Shown piece after piece: positions 34,178 to 44,708 of a DNA stretch of 64,000 bases. The DNA lies in the NCBI RefSeq assembly GCF_037201975.1, contig NZ_CP147520.1, forward strand, positions 3,038,001-3,102,000. Reading direction: 5' to 3'. A program made the translations under genes and the position numbers. The stretch's first letter is position 1. The number at the start of each line of letters is the position of its first letter. Origin of the DNA: Streptomyces sp. TG1A-60. GTDB lineage: Bacteria; Actinomycetota; Actinomycetes; Streptomycetales; Streptomycetaceae. The notes under the pieces were generated by a model that was given only the letters and a program-made list of their open reading frames with translations, did no database searches and was not told where the DNA came from.

Positions 34178-35569
34178 TCATGCCTGCTTCGAGGCCAGCT
34201 CCACCACCGTGATGTCCGACGGCGCCCCCACCCGCACCGGCGGCCCCCACGCGCCCGCGCCACGGCTGACGTAGAGCTGGGTGTCGCCGTAGCGTTCGAG
34301 ACCCGCGAGGGTGGGGTTGGCGGCTTGGGCCACGTAGTTCATGGGCCACATCTGGCCACCGTGGGTGTGCCCGGAGAGCTGGAGGTCGACGCCGTGCTCG
34401 ACGGCGTCGTGGATCTGGACGGGCTGGTGGGCGAGGAGCACGACGGCCCGCGAGGTGTCCCGGTCGCCGAGCGCCCTGGCGTAGTCGGGGCCCTGGCCCT
34501 GGTCCGCGCCCGAGGCGTCGTTCACCCCGGCGAGGTCGAGATACGGCAGCTCCCGGCGGGCGTTCTCCAGCGGGACCAGGCCCAGGCGGCGCACCTCCTC
34601 CACCCACTGCTCTACACCGGAGAAGTATTCGTGGTTGCCGGTGACGAAGTAGCTGCCGTGCCGCGCCCTGAGTCCCGCGAGGGGTGCCGCCGCCGGGCCC
34701 AGGTCGGCCACGCTGCCGTCGACGAGGTCGCCGACCACCGCGATCAGGTCGGGTTGCGTTGAGTTGATCGTGTCCACGACCTTCTGCGCGAAGCCCCGGC
34801 CCAGCAGCGGCCCGAGGTGGATGTCGCTGACCACCGCGATCCGGAAACCGTGGGCCGCGCGCGGGAGTTTCGCCAGCGGCACGGTGACCCGCTTGACCTT
34901 GGGGCCGCGTACGACGCCGTAGGTGCCGTAGCCGACGGTCCCGACGGCCGCGGCGGCGACGGCGCCGCCGACGACACGGGAGACGAAGAGACGGCGGGAG
35001 GGGTCGGCCGGGGAGGCCGGGGATCCAGGAGCCGTGGGCGATGCGGGCCGGCCGGGCTCGGCGGGAGCCGGCTCGGCGGCCCCGGACCGAGCGGTCACGG
35101 GCTCGGCGGCCTCCGTGGACCGAGCGGTCGCGGGCTCGGCTGCCTCCGTGGGCTGGGCGCCCGCCGGGACCGACTCCGGCGCCCGTACCGGCGGCACCGG
35201 CTCGGAGCGGGTCTCGGCCTCCGTCCGCTGTGCGGAGACGGCCGGGGCGCGCCGCGCCACCAGCCAGCGCACGAGGGGGCGTACAAGCTCCCCCGCCAGA
35301 AGGGCCAGCAGCAGATACAGCGCCAGGGCGAGCCACATGAAGCCGGGCCAGGTGAGCGTCTGCTGCAGCCAGAAGGGGGCGCCACCGCGCTCGGCGGCGA
35401 ACCCGGCGACCATCAGCACCGGCCCGGCGACGAACACCGCCGTGCCCACGCGTCTGGCGAGGCCCGGCCCGCGTGTCGTGTCGCGCACCAGGCGGCGCCA
35501 CGCGTACCAGTGCAGCACCCCGAAGGCGCTCAGCACCAGCAGGGCGATGAGGACGAAGACAATGATCAT
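34178..35569 (-). CDS. Membrane-anchored metallophosphoesterase
   Basis: 463 aa. Four hydrophobic helices occupy residues ~1-120, then a Pro/Ala/Glu-rich linker with repeated TEAAEP units, a Tat-like RRLFVSRVVGG helix, and the calcineurin-like phosphoesterase domain with all metal motifs: VVSDIHLGPLLG (DxH), VVGDLVDG (GD), GNHEYF (GNHE), LLAHQP and LSGHTHGGQ (GHxH). It resembles YkuE/YaeI-type enzymes acting on membrane or UDP-lipid phosphates. ATG 35569 (GTG 35572 also possible) lies 5 nt past the stop of the SCO4848-like gene, indicating an operon. Confidence 0.94.
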   Translation of the reverse strand: MIIVFVLIALLVLSAFGVLHWYAWRRLVRDTTRGPGLARRVGTAVFVAGPVLMVAGFAAERGGAPFWLQQTLTWPGFMWLALALYLLLALLAGELVRPLVRWLVARRAPAVSAQRTEAETRSEPVPPVRAPESVPAGAQPTEAAEPATARSTEAAEPVTARSGAAEPAPAEPGRPASPTAPGSPASPADPSRRLFVSRVVGGAVAAAAVGTVGYGTYGVVRGPKVKRVTVPLAKLPRAAHGFRIAVVSDIHLGPLLGRGFAQKVVDTINSTQPDLIAVVGDLVDGSVADLGPAAAPLAGLRARHGSYFVTGNHEYFSGVEQWVEEVRRLGLVPLENARRELPYLDLAGVNDASGADQGQGPDYARALGDRDTSRAVVLLAHQPVQIHDAVEHGVDLQLSGHTHGGQMWPMNYVAQAANPTLAGLERYGDTQLYVSRGAGAWGPPVRVGAPSDITVVELASKQA

Positions 35570-35573
35570 CACG

Positions 35574-35828
35574 TCATGCTCCCGGTCGCGCGGTCCGGCG
35601 AAGGGCGCGCACCGCGCGCAACCCGATGACCCCGATGGCCGTCCCAAGAGCAAGGGAGACGACGGCGAGCGTCAGATGCACCCAGAAGTACGCCGTCGGA
35701 TCACCCGCGTCGTCGAACGCGAGCCCGCTGCCGTCCTTCCACAAGTTCCTGATGAAAGTGACCCAGATGACCCAACTCCACACGCCGAAGGCGAGCAGGA
35801 ACCAGGCGAGGGGGCGGCTGAGCTTCAT
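35574..35828 (-). CDS. SCO4848-family small membrane protein
   Basis: 84 aa with two membrane helices: MKLSRPLAWFLLAFGVWSWV and FWVHLTLAVVSLALGTAIGV, joined by a loop containing WKDGSGLAFDDAGDPTAYF. The family is named after the S. coelicolor homologue, which I recall lying beside the same carboxypeptidase gene. Directly upstream of the phosphoesterase gene and divergent from the carboxypeptidase gene. Function unknown. Confidence 0.88.
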   Translation of the reverse strand: MKLSRPLAWFLLAFGVWSWVIWVTFIRNLWKDGSGLAFDDAGDPTAYFWVHLTLAVVSLALGTAIGVIGLRAVRALRRTARPGA

Positions 35829-35942
35829 ACGTTCAGTATCGCCGCCGATCGCACCCCGCTCGCGCCGGGGTGCGAGCGGGGGCGTGAGCGGCGACGGGGG
35901 CGCCGCCGAGTGCGGTGATGGGATTTACCGGTCAAAGCCATG

Positions 35943-35955
35943 TACTTTCTCGATC
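35943..35955 (+). promoter_or_regulatory. -10 box of a probable leaderless carboxypeptidase transcript
   Basis: TACTTT (35943-35948) ends 7 nt before the GTG at 35956, with no ribosome site between. This predicts a transcript starting at the GTG. A good -35 was not found. Confidence 0.4.
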
Positions 35956-37248
35956 GTGCCCGCCTCCAAGAAGACCATCAGGCCCCCGCTGCTGGTCACC
36001 TCCGCCACCCTGCTGTCCCTCTCGCTGACGTCCCTGACGACGCTGACGGCCGCCCCGGCCTTCGCGGCGAAGCCCTCACCGAGTCCGAGCGTCTCGCCGT
36101 CCGCGACTCCCCCGGCGACCATGTCGACCGTCGGCGGCGAACTGCTGGGCAAGCCGGGTACGCAGGCCGACCTGGGCAGCGATGCGCCCGTGGTGCCCAA
36201 GGGCATCAGCGCCCGCTCGTGGATCGTCGCGGACGCCGAGTCGGGCGAGGTGCTGGCCGCGCACAACGCACACTGGCGGCTGGCCCCGGCGAGCACGCTG
36301 AAGATGCTGTTCGCGGACACGCTGCTGCCGAAGTTCAACAGGGACGAGAAGCACAAGGTGGCCCCCTCCGACCTGGCGGACATCGGCTCGGGCTCCAGCA
36401 TGGTCGGCATAAAGGAGGACGAGACGTACACCGTCCACGATCTGTGGCTCGGCGTCTTCCTTCGCTCCGGCAACGACGCCGTGCACGTGCTGTCGGCGAT
36501 GAACGGCGGTGTGGAGCAGACCGTCGCGGACATGAACGAGCACGCCGAGGAGCTCCAGGCCCTCGACACGCACGCGGTCAGCCCGGACGGCTACGACGCC
36601 AAGGGGCAGGTGTCGTCCGCGTACGACCTGACCCTGATCGCCCGGTCGGGCCTGCAGAAGAAGGACTTCAGGGAGTACTGCTCCACCGTGCGCGCGAAGT
36701 TCCCGGGCGAGACCAAGAAGGGCGAGAACGGCGAGAAGAGCCGCTCCTCCTTCGAGATCCAGAACACCAACCGGCTGCTCACCGGGGACAGCGGCCTCGA
36801 CTCGTACCAGGGCATCGCGGGTGTGAAGAACGGCAACACCACGCACGCGGGTGCCACGTTCACCGGGGTCGCCGAGCGGGACGGCAGGGTACTCCTCGTC
36901 ACCGTCATGCATCCGGAGAAGGACGGGTACAACCAGGTCTACAAGGAGACCGCGAGCCTGTTCGACTGGGGGTTCTCGGCGGCGGGCAAGGTGACGCCGG
37001 TGGGCGAGCTGGTGCCGCCGAAGGGGGCGGACACCTCCGGTGGGGATGCCGAACCGAGTGCGCAGCCGGGGGCCACGGCGTCGGCGTCCGCCTCCGGCGG
37101 GGCGGGCGGCAAGTCCGTGGCGGTGTCCGCCGCCGGCGGGTCCAGCGGGATGGGGGTCGCGTTGGGGATCACCGGTGGGGTGTTGGTCCTGCTGGCCGGC
37201 GGGGTGTTCCTGGTCAACCGCAAGTGGCCTCTGGGCGGGCGGAAGTAA
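35956..37248 (+). CDS. D-alanyl-D-alanine carboxypeptidase (S11, membrane-anchored)
   Basis: Trims the terminal D-Ala from peptidoglycan stem peptides outside the membrane; 430 aa. Signal peptide (PASKKTIRPPLLVTSATLLS to APAFA), Ser/Pro linker, catalytic domain with SxxK in PASTLKML, SxN in RSGNDAVHVL and the third motif as KNG in GVKNGNTTHAG (Asn in place of the usual Thr of KTG, a variant seen in actinobacterial members). An Ala/Ser-rich stretch and one helix (GVALGITGGVLVLLAGGVF) ending in a basic tail anchor the C-terminus. Start GTG 35956, divergent from the SCO4848-like gene. Confidence 0.95.
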   Translation: MPASKKTIRPPLLVTSATLLSLSLTSLTTLTAAPAFAAKPSPSPSVSPSATPPATMSTVGGELLGKPGTQADLGSDAPVVPKGISARSWIVADAESGEVLAAHNAHWRLAPASTLKMLFADTLLPKFNRDEKHKVAPSDLADIGSGSSMVGIKEDETYTVHDLWLGVFLRSGNDAVHVLSAMNGGVEQTVADMNEHAEELQALDTHAVSPDGYDAKGQVSSAYDLTLIARSGLQKKDFREYCSTVRAKFPGETKKGENGEKSRSSFEIQNTNRLLTGDSGLDSYQGIAGVKNGNTTHAGATFTGVAERDGRVLLVTVMHPEKDGYNQVYKETASLFDWGFSAAGKVTPVGELVPPKGADTSGGDAEPSAQPGATASASASGGAGGKSVAVSAAGGSSGMGVALGITGGVLVLLAGGVFLVNRKWPLGGRK

Positions 37249-37259
37249 CCCGGAAGCGA

Positions 37260-38159
37260 TCAGGCGCCACCGGTCTCGTCCGGCGCGCCGGCATCCTCTG
37301 TCTCCCCGCCTTCCTTGCTGTCCTCCGCCGTCCAGGCCGCGCAGTACAGCAGGAGCTTGGCCGTGAAGTTGATCCACAGGAGCAGGGCGACGGGGACGCC
37401 GAAGGCGCCGTACATGCTCTTGGCGGCGATGCCCTGCATGTAGCCGCTGAGGAGGAGCTTGAGGAGTTCGAAGCCGACCGCTCCGAGAAGGGCGGCCACG
37501 ACGAGGCGGCGGCGGGGTGGCTGGACGCCGGGGAGCAGGGTGAGGACGTAGAGGAGGAGCAGGAAGTCGGCGAGGACGGCGACCGCGAAGGCGGCGTGGC
37601 GCAGGAGGAGGCCGCCCCAGCCGTCGCTGTCGATGCCGAGCTGGTCGGCGAACCGGCCGACGGCCCAGGAGGCGACGGTGGAGGCGGCCAGGGAGACGAG
37701 GACGGCGCCGCCGAGGCCGAGCAGGACGCCCGTGTCCTTGGCCTTGACGAGGACGGGGTTCTCGTCGGGGTCCGGTTTCTCCCAGACCGCGCGCAGACAG
37801 CCCCGCATCTCGCCGACCCAGCGGATGCCGGTGAGGAGCAGCAGCGCGCCGGCGATGATCCCGACGGTGCCGGCGTTGTCGATCAGGCCGGCGATGTCGA
37901 GCTCGTCGGAGATGCCGGGCACCTGCTCGGAGAGCCGGTCCTCCAGTTCCTGCTGCCGGCCCTCGCCGAGGGTCGCCGCGGCGATGGCGGCGGCCACGGT
38001 CAGCAGCGGGAACAGCGCCAGGAAGCTGATGAAGGTCATCGCCGCGGCCAGCCGCGTCCACTTCACCCGCTCCAGCCGTTCGTACGAGCGCCACGCGTGC
38101 GTGGTCATCAGGCGCTCGACCAGCGGGCCGACCCCGGGGAGCTTCTTCAGCCAGTCCAT
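37260..38159 (-). CDS. YihY/BrkB-family integral membrane protein
   Basis: 299 aa, six probable helices. The start MDWLKKLPGVGPLVERLMTT and the segment RLAAAMTFISFLALFPLLTV with A-[AL]-x-F-S/F-x-FPLL pattern are diagnostic for the YihY/virulence factor BrkB family. Further helices: GIIAGALLLLTGIRWVGEMR, VLLGLGGAVLVSLAASTVAS and VALLLWINFTAKLLLYCAAW. Once called ribonuclease BN, the family's real role is unresolved. Convergent with the carboxypeptidase gene (12-bp gap), suggesting overlapping terminators. Confidence 0.93.
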   Translation of the reverse strand: MDWLKKLPGVGPLVERLMTTHAWRSYERLERVKWTRLAAAMTFISFLALFPLLTVAAAIAAATLGEGRQQELEDRLSEQVPGISDELDIAGLIDNAGTVGIIAGALLLLTGIRWVGEMRGCLRAVWEKPDPDENPVLVKAKDTGVLLGLGGAVLVSLAASTVASWAVGRFADQLGIDSDGWGGLLLRHAAFAVAVLADFLLLLYVLTLLPGVQPPRRRLVVAALLGAVGFELLKLLLSGYMQGIAAKSMYGAFGVPVALLLWINFTAKLLLYCAAWTAEDSKEGGETEDAGAPDETGGA

Positions 38160-38238
38160 GAGCCGACTCTGCCCCGGTTGTGGTCGGCCGATGCCGAGTA
38201 CCCCCGGCCGGGGCGGCTCACCAGTCGGCCACCGCCAG

Positions 38239-38607
38239 CTAGTACGTGGTCGGCCACACCACCCCGATGAGGGTGAGCGCCCGGTCGCGCAGCACCACGT
38301 CCTCGGGCTCTCCCACCGTGCCCCGGTCGGCGAAGACGGCGTAGCCGAGCACGGCGACCCCGGCGGCCGACTGCCACACGAAGCGCAGGTGTCCGGCCGT
38401 GTACTCGGTGGGCAGCGACCGTGTCGCTCCGGCCCGGTCGGCCGTCCGCACGGCCTCCGAGTACCGTTCGGCCGCCCCCATGAACAGCGCGCCGAACCCG
38501 GTGGTGATCAGGAACCAGCGCGAGAGCGGGATGTCCGGCGCGATCCCGCCGATCACCGCCAGCATCACGAACCCGGTGGTGACGACCGCCAGGTCGACGA
38601 CCAGCAC
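38239..38607 (-). CDS. Hypothetical membrane protein, 122 aa
   Basis: Two or three hydrophobic segments (VVDLAVVTTGFVMLAVIGGI; WFLITTGFGALFMGAAERYS; FVWQSAAGVAVLGYAVFA) with strong G/C third positions. The open frame extends upstream of the chosen GTG by WDVLKH before a TAA, so the N-terminus is possibly truncated or starts at GTG 38607. No recognised domain. It is 80 nt upstream of the YihY gene in the same direction. Confidence 0.6.
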   Translation of the reverse strand: MLVVDLAVVTTGFVMLAVIGGIAPDIPLSRWFLITTGFGALFMGAAERYSEAVRTADRAGATRSLPTEYTAGHLRFVWQSAAGVAVLGYAVFADRGTVGEPEDVVLRDRALTLIGVVWPTTY

Positions 38608-38709
38608 ATGCTTGAGGACATCCCATTAATCACCCGTTTCGGTGAGGCGCCCGAGCAGCCGCACCGCCGCGCCCGATACACACCCGTACGCGGCGATACG
38701 GTCGCGGGC

Positions 38710-39833
38710 ATGCCAGCCGACGCCGCCGCAGCCTCCCCGACTCCCGCGCCCCCTCCCCCGGCCGCACCACACCCGTCACCGGCTGGGGCGGCACCGCCCC
38801 GACCGCCGCCCGGCTGATCCGCCCGCGTACGTACGAGGAGGCCCTGACCGCCGTACGGACCTGCGGGGCACACGGCGGGATCGCCCGGGGGCTGGGGCGC
38901 GCGTACGGGGACGCGGCGCAGAACGCGGGCGGGGCCGTCCTCGACATGACGGCCCTCGACCGCGTCCACGCCATCGACGCCGACGACGGCACCGTCCTGT
39001 GCGACGCGGGTGTCTCCCTGCACCGGCTGATGGAGGTGCTGCTCCCGCTGGGCTGGTTCGTGCCGGTGACCCCCGGAACCCGCCAGGTGACCGTGGGGGG
39101 CGCCATCGCGGCCGACATCCACGGCAAGAACCACCATGTCTCCGGGTCGTTCGCCCGCCACGTCCTGTCCCTCGAACTGCTGACGGCGGACGGCGAGATC
39201 CGTATGGTCGTCCCCGGCACCCCGCTGTTCGACGCCACGGCGGGCGGCATGGGCCTGACCGGTGTCATCCTGACCGCGGCCGTGCGTCTCCTTCCCGTCG
39301 AGACGGCCTGGATGTCCGTCGACACCGAACGCGCCGGCGACCTCGACGACCTCCTCGCCCGGCTGACGGCCACCGACCGCCACCACCGCTACTCCGTAGC
39401 CTGGATCGACCTGCTCGCCCGCGGCGCGTCGACGGGCCGTGGGGTCCTCACGCGCGGCGACCACGCGCCCCTGGAAGCTCTCCGGCCGCGCCAGATCGTG
39501 GGCCGGATCTCGGCGCGCCGCTGCCCCTCCTTCCTCGCCGTCCTGAAGCGCTTCGGCGAGGGCGACGACGGCTGGCTGTCCTTCCCGATGCCCGGCTGGA
39601 CCCTCGCCCTGGACGTCCCGGCGGGCCTGCCGGGCCTCGGTGCCTTCCTGGACGGCTTCGACGAGGAGGTCGCGGCGGCCGGCGGACGCGTCTACCTGGC
39701 CAAGGACGCCCGTCTGCGCCCCGAACTGGTGGCCGCGATGTATCCCCGGCTGCCCGAGTTCCGCGCGCTGCGGGAGGAGTTGGACCCACGCGGCGTCTTC
39801 GTGTCGGACCTGGCCCGCCGCCTGGACCTGTAG
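38710..39833 (+). CDS. DprE1-like FAD-dependent oxidoreductase, apparent frameshift near the 5' end
   Basis: FAD-linked oxidase of the decaprenylphosphoryl-ribose 2'-oxidase type: with the next gene it would epimerise a polyprenyl-phosphate sugar. Homology starts at TPVTGWGGTAPTAARLIRPR (about 38769), then ARGLGRAYGDAAQNAGG, VTVGGAIAADIHGKNHHVSG (FAD site) and VYLAKDARLRPELVAAMYPR with the conserved Lys. That frame has no start codon upstream; ATG 38710 (MPADAAAASP) is one base out of phase, so a base seems missing around the two C-runs at 38749-38759. The first in-frame ATG is 38946. Where mycobacterial DprE1 has the benzothiazinone-reactive Cys (WNLC), this protein reads WTLA. Confidence 0.8.
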
Positions 39834-39896
39834 AGACCCGCGGAAGACCGGCACAGGCCTCTCGGAAAACCCCTGTCCCCCACCCCAGGAGCTGTC

Positions 39897-40652
39897 ATGA
39901 AGGACGCCTTCGGCACCCCCCAGTCCCTGCTGATCCTCGGCGGCGCGTCGGACATCGCGCTCGCCACCGCGCGCCGTCTGATCGCCCGCCGCACCCGCAC
40001 GGTGTGGCTTGCGGGCCGCCCGTCGCCGGACCTGGAGAACGCGGCCGTGCACCTGCGCGGCCTCGGCGCCGAGACCCACACGATCACCTTCGACGCGCTC
40101 GACTCCGAGTCCCACGAGGCGATCCTGGGCAAGGTCTTCGCCGAAGGCGACATCGACATGGTCCTCCTCGCCTTCGGTGTGCTCGGCGACCAGGCGAACG
40201 ACGAACGCGACCCGGTGTCCGCCGCGCGGGTCGCCCAGACCAACTACACGGGCGCCGTGTCGGCCTCCCTGGTCTGCGCCCGCGCCCTCCAGACGCAGGG
40301 CCACGGCTCGCTCGTCGTCCTGTCGTCCGTCGCCGCCGAGCGGGCCCGCCGCTCCGACTTCATCTACGGCTCCAGCAAGGCCGGCCTCGACACCTTCACC
40401 CAGGGCCTCGGCGACGCCCTCCACAACACCGGCGTCCACGTCATGCTCGTCCGCCCCGGCTTCGTCCGCACGCGCATGACCGCCGGCCTGCCGCAGGCCC
40501 CCCTGGCTACGACCCCGGAGGCGGTGGCCTGCGCCATCGAACTGGGGCTGCGACGGCGCTCGGAGACGGTGTGGGTGCCGGGCGCGCTCCGGCTGGTGAT
40601 GGCGACGCTGAGGCACATGCCGAGGGCGGTGTTCCGCCGCCTGCCGCTGTAA
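39897..40652 (+). CDS. DprE2-like short-chain dehydrogenase/reductase
   Basis: 251 aa SDR: nucleotide-binding LLILGGASDIALATARRLI, VLSSVAAERARRSDFIYGSS with the YxxxK catalytic pair (Y-G-S-S-K), and FVRTRMTAGLPQAP. The start MKDAFGTPQSLLILGGASDI and the variant G-G-A-S-D-I-A loop match decaprenylphospho-ribose 2-keto-reductases. ATG 39897 follows AGGAG by 5 nt and lies 64 nt after the DprE1-like gene, the standard DprE1-DprE2 order. Together they would convert polyprenyl-P-ribose to the arabinose form or an analogous epimerisation; the true sugar is unknown in Streptomyces. Confidence 0.92.
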   Translation: MKDAFGTPQSLLILGGASDIALATARRLIARRTRTVWLAGRPSPDLENAAVHLRGLGAETHTITFDALDSESHEAILGKVFAEGDIDMVLLAFGVLGDQANDERDPVSAARVAQTNYTGAVSASLVCARALQTQGHGSLVVLSSVAAERARRSDFIYGSSKAGLDTFTQGLGDALHNTGVHVMLVRPGFVRTRMTAGLPQAPLATTPEAVACAIELGLRRRSETVWVPGALRLVMATLRHMPRAVFRRLPL

Positions 40653-40684
40653 CAGGGGTGGCCCCTCGCGCGTGCCCGCTACGG

Positions 40685-41950
40685 TCAGCCCTCCCGGAGC
40701 GACACCACGACGGCCTTGCTCATCGGATTCCCGCTCTGGTTGACCTGCACGTGCCCGACCCCGATCACCCGGTCCGTCCCCGGCAGCCGCGCCAGCTCGT
40801 CCAGCCACAGCGACTGCCGGGAGTCCTTGCGGACCCCGCCCTCGTTCGGCAACCGGGACCGCGTGATCTTGACGCACGTACCGTCCGCGGCGAGATACCG
40901 ATTCCCGTCCAGGAACAGGCCCTTGCCCCCGTCCCGCGACACCGGCACCCGCTCGGCGCACTCCCCCGCGACGGCCGGCTGATCCACCCACTCCCGGCCC
41001 TCCCAGCGGATGCGTACCGCCTCGTCGTCGGGCTCGTCCTCGGCCTCACCGTGGTTGAAGGAGTGCGACCCGTAGGCGCGTACGTCGTCCTTCGCGAGGG
41101 CGACGACGAGGTCGAGCGAGGCGCCGGGCTCGGGCGGCACCGGCTCCGGGAAGTGGTACTCGGGGGTCTCGGTGCGCTCCCACGTACGGCCGTCCCAGTG
41201 CGCGGCGACGGGCTGGGTGAGCTCGGTCTCGCCGGCGCCGTCCGCCGCGTCGGTGTTCCGGTACCCCACGGCCCACAGGTCGTCCGTCGCGATGCCGTCG
41301 AGGGACGCGACACCGCTGGTGGGCAGGGGCATGGCGGTCCACCGGGTGCCGTCCCAGTGCTGGGCCCGGTTCTCACCGGCGAGAACCCAGACGTCGTCCG
41401 GGCCGAAGGCCCTGAGGTCGACGAGCCGACCGCTCGGCGCCTCCAGCGCGGTCCAGGAGGCGCCGTCCCAGCGAGTGATCCGTGTCCCGCCCTGTCCGCC
41501 GTAGCCGGTGGACGCGGTCAGCCAGACCTCGCCGGACCCGGTCGGTCCCGCCGCGCCGACCGGGTCCAGCCGGACGTGCGCCAGGTCCGTGCCGAGGCCC
41601 CCCGGGAGCGGCTGCTCCCGCCAGTCCGTGCCGTCGTAGCGCAGCAGGAACTGCTCCCGCGCCCCGCCCGAGCCCTCCCGGCTCCCGTAGGCCCAGATGT
41701 CGTCCTCGGCGACCACGGCCATGTCCCCGAGGCTCGCGGAGCCGTCGAGAATCCGGTCGTACGCCCAGGACATGCGCTTCTTCGCGGACTCCCCGGATCC
41801 CGGGCCGGACGCCGCACCGGATCCCGGGCCGGACGTCTTCCCGGACTGCTCCCCGGCGCCCGCCGAACCACCCGGCGCTCCGCATCCGGCCACGGCGAAG
41901 ACGCAGGTGACGGTGAAAGCGGCGAGCAGCGCCATGCCGGTCCCGCGCAT
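40685..41950 (-). CDS. Secreted lipoprotein with beta-propeller-like WDG repeats
   Basis: 421 aa. Signal peptide MRGTGMALLAAFTVTCVFAV with lipobox VAGC, Gly/Ser-rich spacer, then a repeated unit of the type DDIWAYG...W-DG..W..-PLP (AEDDIWAYGSREG; LLRYDGTDWREQPLPGG; PDDVWVLAGENRAQHWDG; TDDLWAVGYRNTD; AAHWDGRTWERTETPE), suggesting a six- or seven-bladed propeller anchored outside the membrane. No catalytic motif. ATG 41950 follows GGGAG by 7 nt. Convergent with the DprE2-like gene. Role unknown, perhaps ligand or wall binding. Confidence 0.88.
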   Translation of the reverse strand: MRGTGMALLAAFTVTCVFAVAGCGAPGGSAGAGEQSGKTSGPGSGAASGPGSGESAKKRMSWAYDRILDGSASLGDMAVVAEDDIWAYGSREGSGGAREQFLLRYDGTDWREQPLPGGLGTDLAHVRLDPVGAAGPTGSGEVWLTASTGYGGQGGTRITRWDGASWTALEAPSGRLVDLRAFGPDDVWVLAGENRAQHWDGTRWTAMPLPTSGVASLDGIATDDLWAVGYRNTDAADGAGETELTQPVAAHWDGRTWERTETPEYHFPEPVPPEPGASLDLVVALAKDDVRAYGSHSFNHGEAEDEPDDEAVRIRWEGREWVDQPAVAGECAERVPVSRDGGKGLFLDGNRYLAADGTCVKITRSRLPNEGGVRKDSRQSLWLDELARLPGTDRVIGVGHVQVNQSGNPMSKAVVVSLREG

Positions 41951-42004
41951 CCGGTTGCTCCCTCTCTTGCCCTGCCCTGCCGTACCTCGGCGCCGCCGGG
42001 CCCG

Positions 42005-42586
42005 TCAGTGCGCCGGAAGCGTCGTGTCCCCGACCGGCGCCCCCGCCTGCGGCGGGACGACGGACCCGCCGAACGTGAACTCGCGGAGCTTGCGCCAGAC
42101 CCCGTCGGCGCCCTGCTCGTAGAGCGCGAAGCCGGTGCAGGGCCACTGCGCCTCGTACGCGGCGAGCTCCTCGAACGCCCGGTCCATCGCCTCGTCGGAG
42201 ATGCCGTGCGCCACCGTGACGTGCGGGTGGTACGGGAAGTTCAGCTCGCGCGCCACCGGCCCCGAGACATCCCGGACCTGCTTCTGCAACCACGTGCAGG
42301 CCTCGGCCCCTTCGACGACCTGTACGAAGACGACGGGTGACAGCGGACGGAACGTGCCCGTGCCGGACAGCCGCATCGGGAAGGGCCGGCCGGCCGCCGC
42401 GACCTCGACGAGGTGCGTCTCGATCGCCGGCAGCGCGGCGTCCTCGACCTCGGTCGGCGGCAGCAGGGTGACATGGGTGGGGATGCCGTGAGCCGCGGCG
42501 TCGCCGAAGCCCGCGCGCAGCTGCTGGAGCTGGCTGCCGTGGGGCTCCGGGACCGCGATCGACACACCGATCGTTACGGTCCCCAC
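42005..42586 (-). CDS. 2'-5' RNA ligase-family (2H phosphoesterase) protein
   Basis: 193 aa LigT/2H fold: two HxT motifs, HVTLLPPTEV in the N-terminal half and HPHVTVAHGIS in the C-terminal half, spaced as in cyclic phosphodiesterases. The start is GTG 42586 (VGTVTIGVSIAVPEPHG) with AGGAG 5 nt upstream; the longer frame to 42640 is unsupported. It could hydrolyse 2',3'-cyclic phosphates or ligate RNA ends; physiological substrate unknown. It lies between trpS and the lipoprotein gene, all on the minus strand. Confidence 0.92.
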   Translation of the reverse strand: MGTVTIGVSIAVPEPHGSQLQQLRAGFGDAAAHGIPTHVTLLPPTEVEDAALPAIETHLVEVAAAGRPFPMRLSGTGTFRPLSPVVFVQVVEGAEACTWLQKQVRDVSGPVARELNFPYHPHVTVAHGISDEAMDRAFEELAAYEAQWPCTGFALYEQGADGVWRKLREFTFGGSVVPPQAGAPVGDTTLPAH

Positions 42587-42768
42587 GTCATCTCCTGTCG
42601 TCGTGTCATGCGTCTTGTCGTACGGCCCTGTCGGTCGCACCGGCTATCGACTGTACGGCCACGGTGGTGTTCCGGGCAGGCGCAGCGGGAGTGATGTGCG
42701 GCGCTGTCGGTGGTGCGAACGGTGGTGCGTTCGGCGCTCGGGTGCCGAGGTGCTGCGAGTGGTCCGGC

Positions 42769-44405
<1,637 letters not shown>

Positions 44406-44691
44406 GAAGCTGCTCAACGGCCTGGGAGTCCTGGGCATGGCCCCCGGCGCCCCGGCGCGTGGCGAGCAGCCGTCGGGCGACTCACCGGCCTACACCGACG
44501 GGACGACCGCCGCCTCCCGGGCGACGACAAGCCGTCCCGACCTGACCGACCGGGCCCAGTGGGCTATACCCGCCTTGGCCCTGGGCCTGCTCCGCGGCGC
44601 CGGAGGCGCCACGCTCCTCCGGCGCCGCGCGGCGGCCCGGCACGGGTCCGGACCACCGCGGGAGCCACGTCAGGAGCTGCTGGACGCCTGA
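44406..44691 (+). pseudogene. C-terminal remnant of the sigma-linked membrane protein
   Basis: Continues in the frame beginning LRKLLNGLGVLGMAPGAP, then AQWAIPALALGLLRGAGGAT (one membrane helix) and ends LLRRRAAARHGSGPPREPRQ. A single-pass protein tail that was probably the downstream partner gene, now joined to the broken sigma. ATG 44437 could still allow translation of 84 residues. Confidence 0.5.
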
Positions 44692-44708
44692 CCGGCGGCC
44701 GTGAGGGG

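Noticed and set aside
38642..42340. 1232-aa plus-strand open frame
   Set aside because: Arg/Pro/Gly-rich out-of-frame reading through the DprE1/DprE2-like genes and antisense to the lipoprotein gene; no domain.
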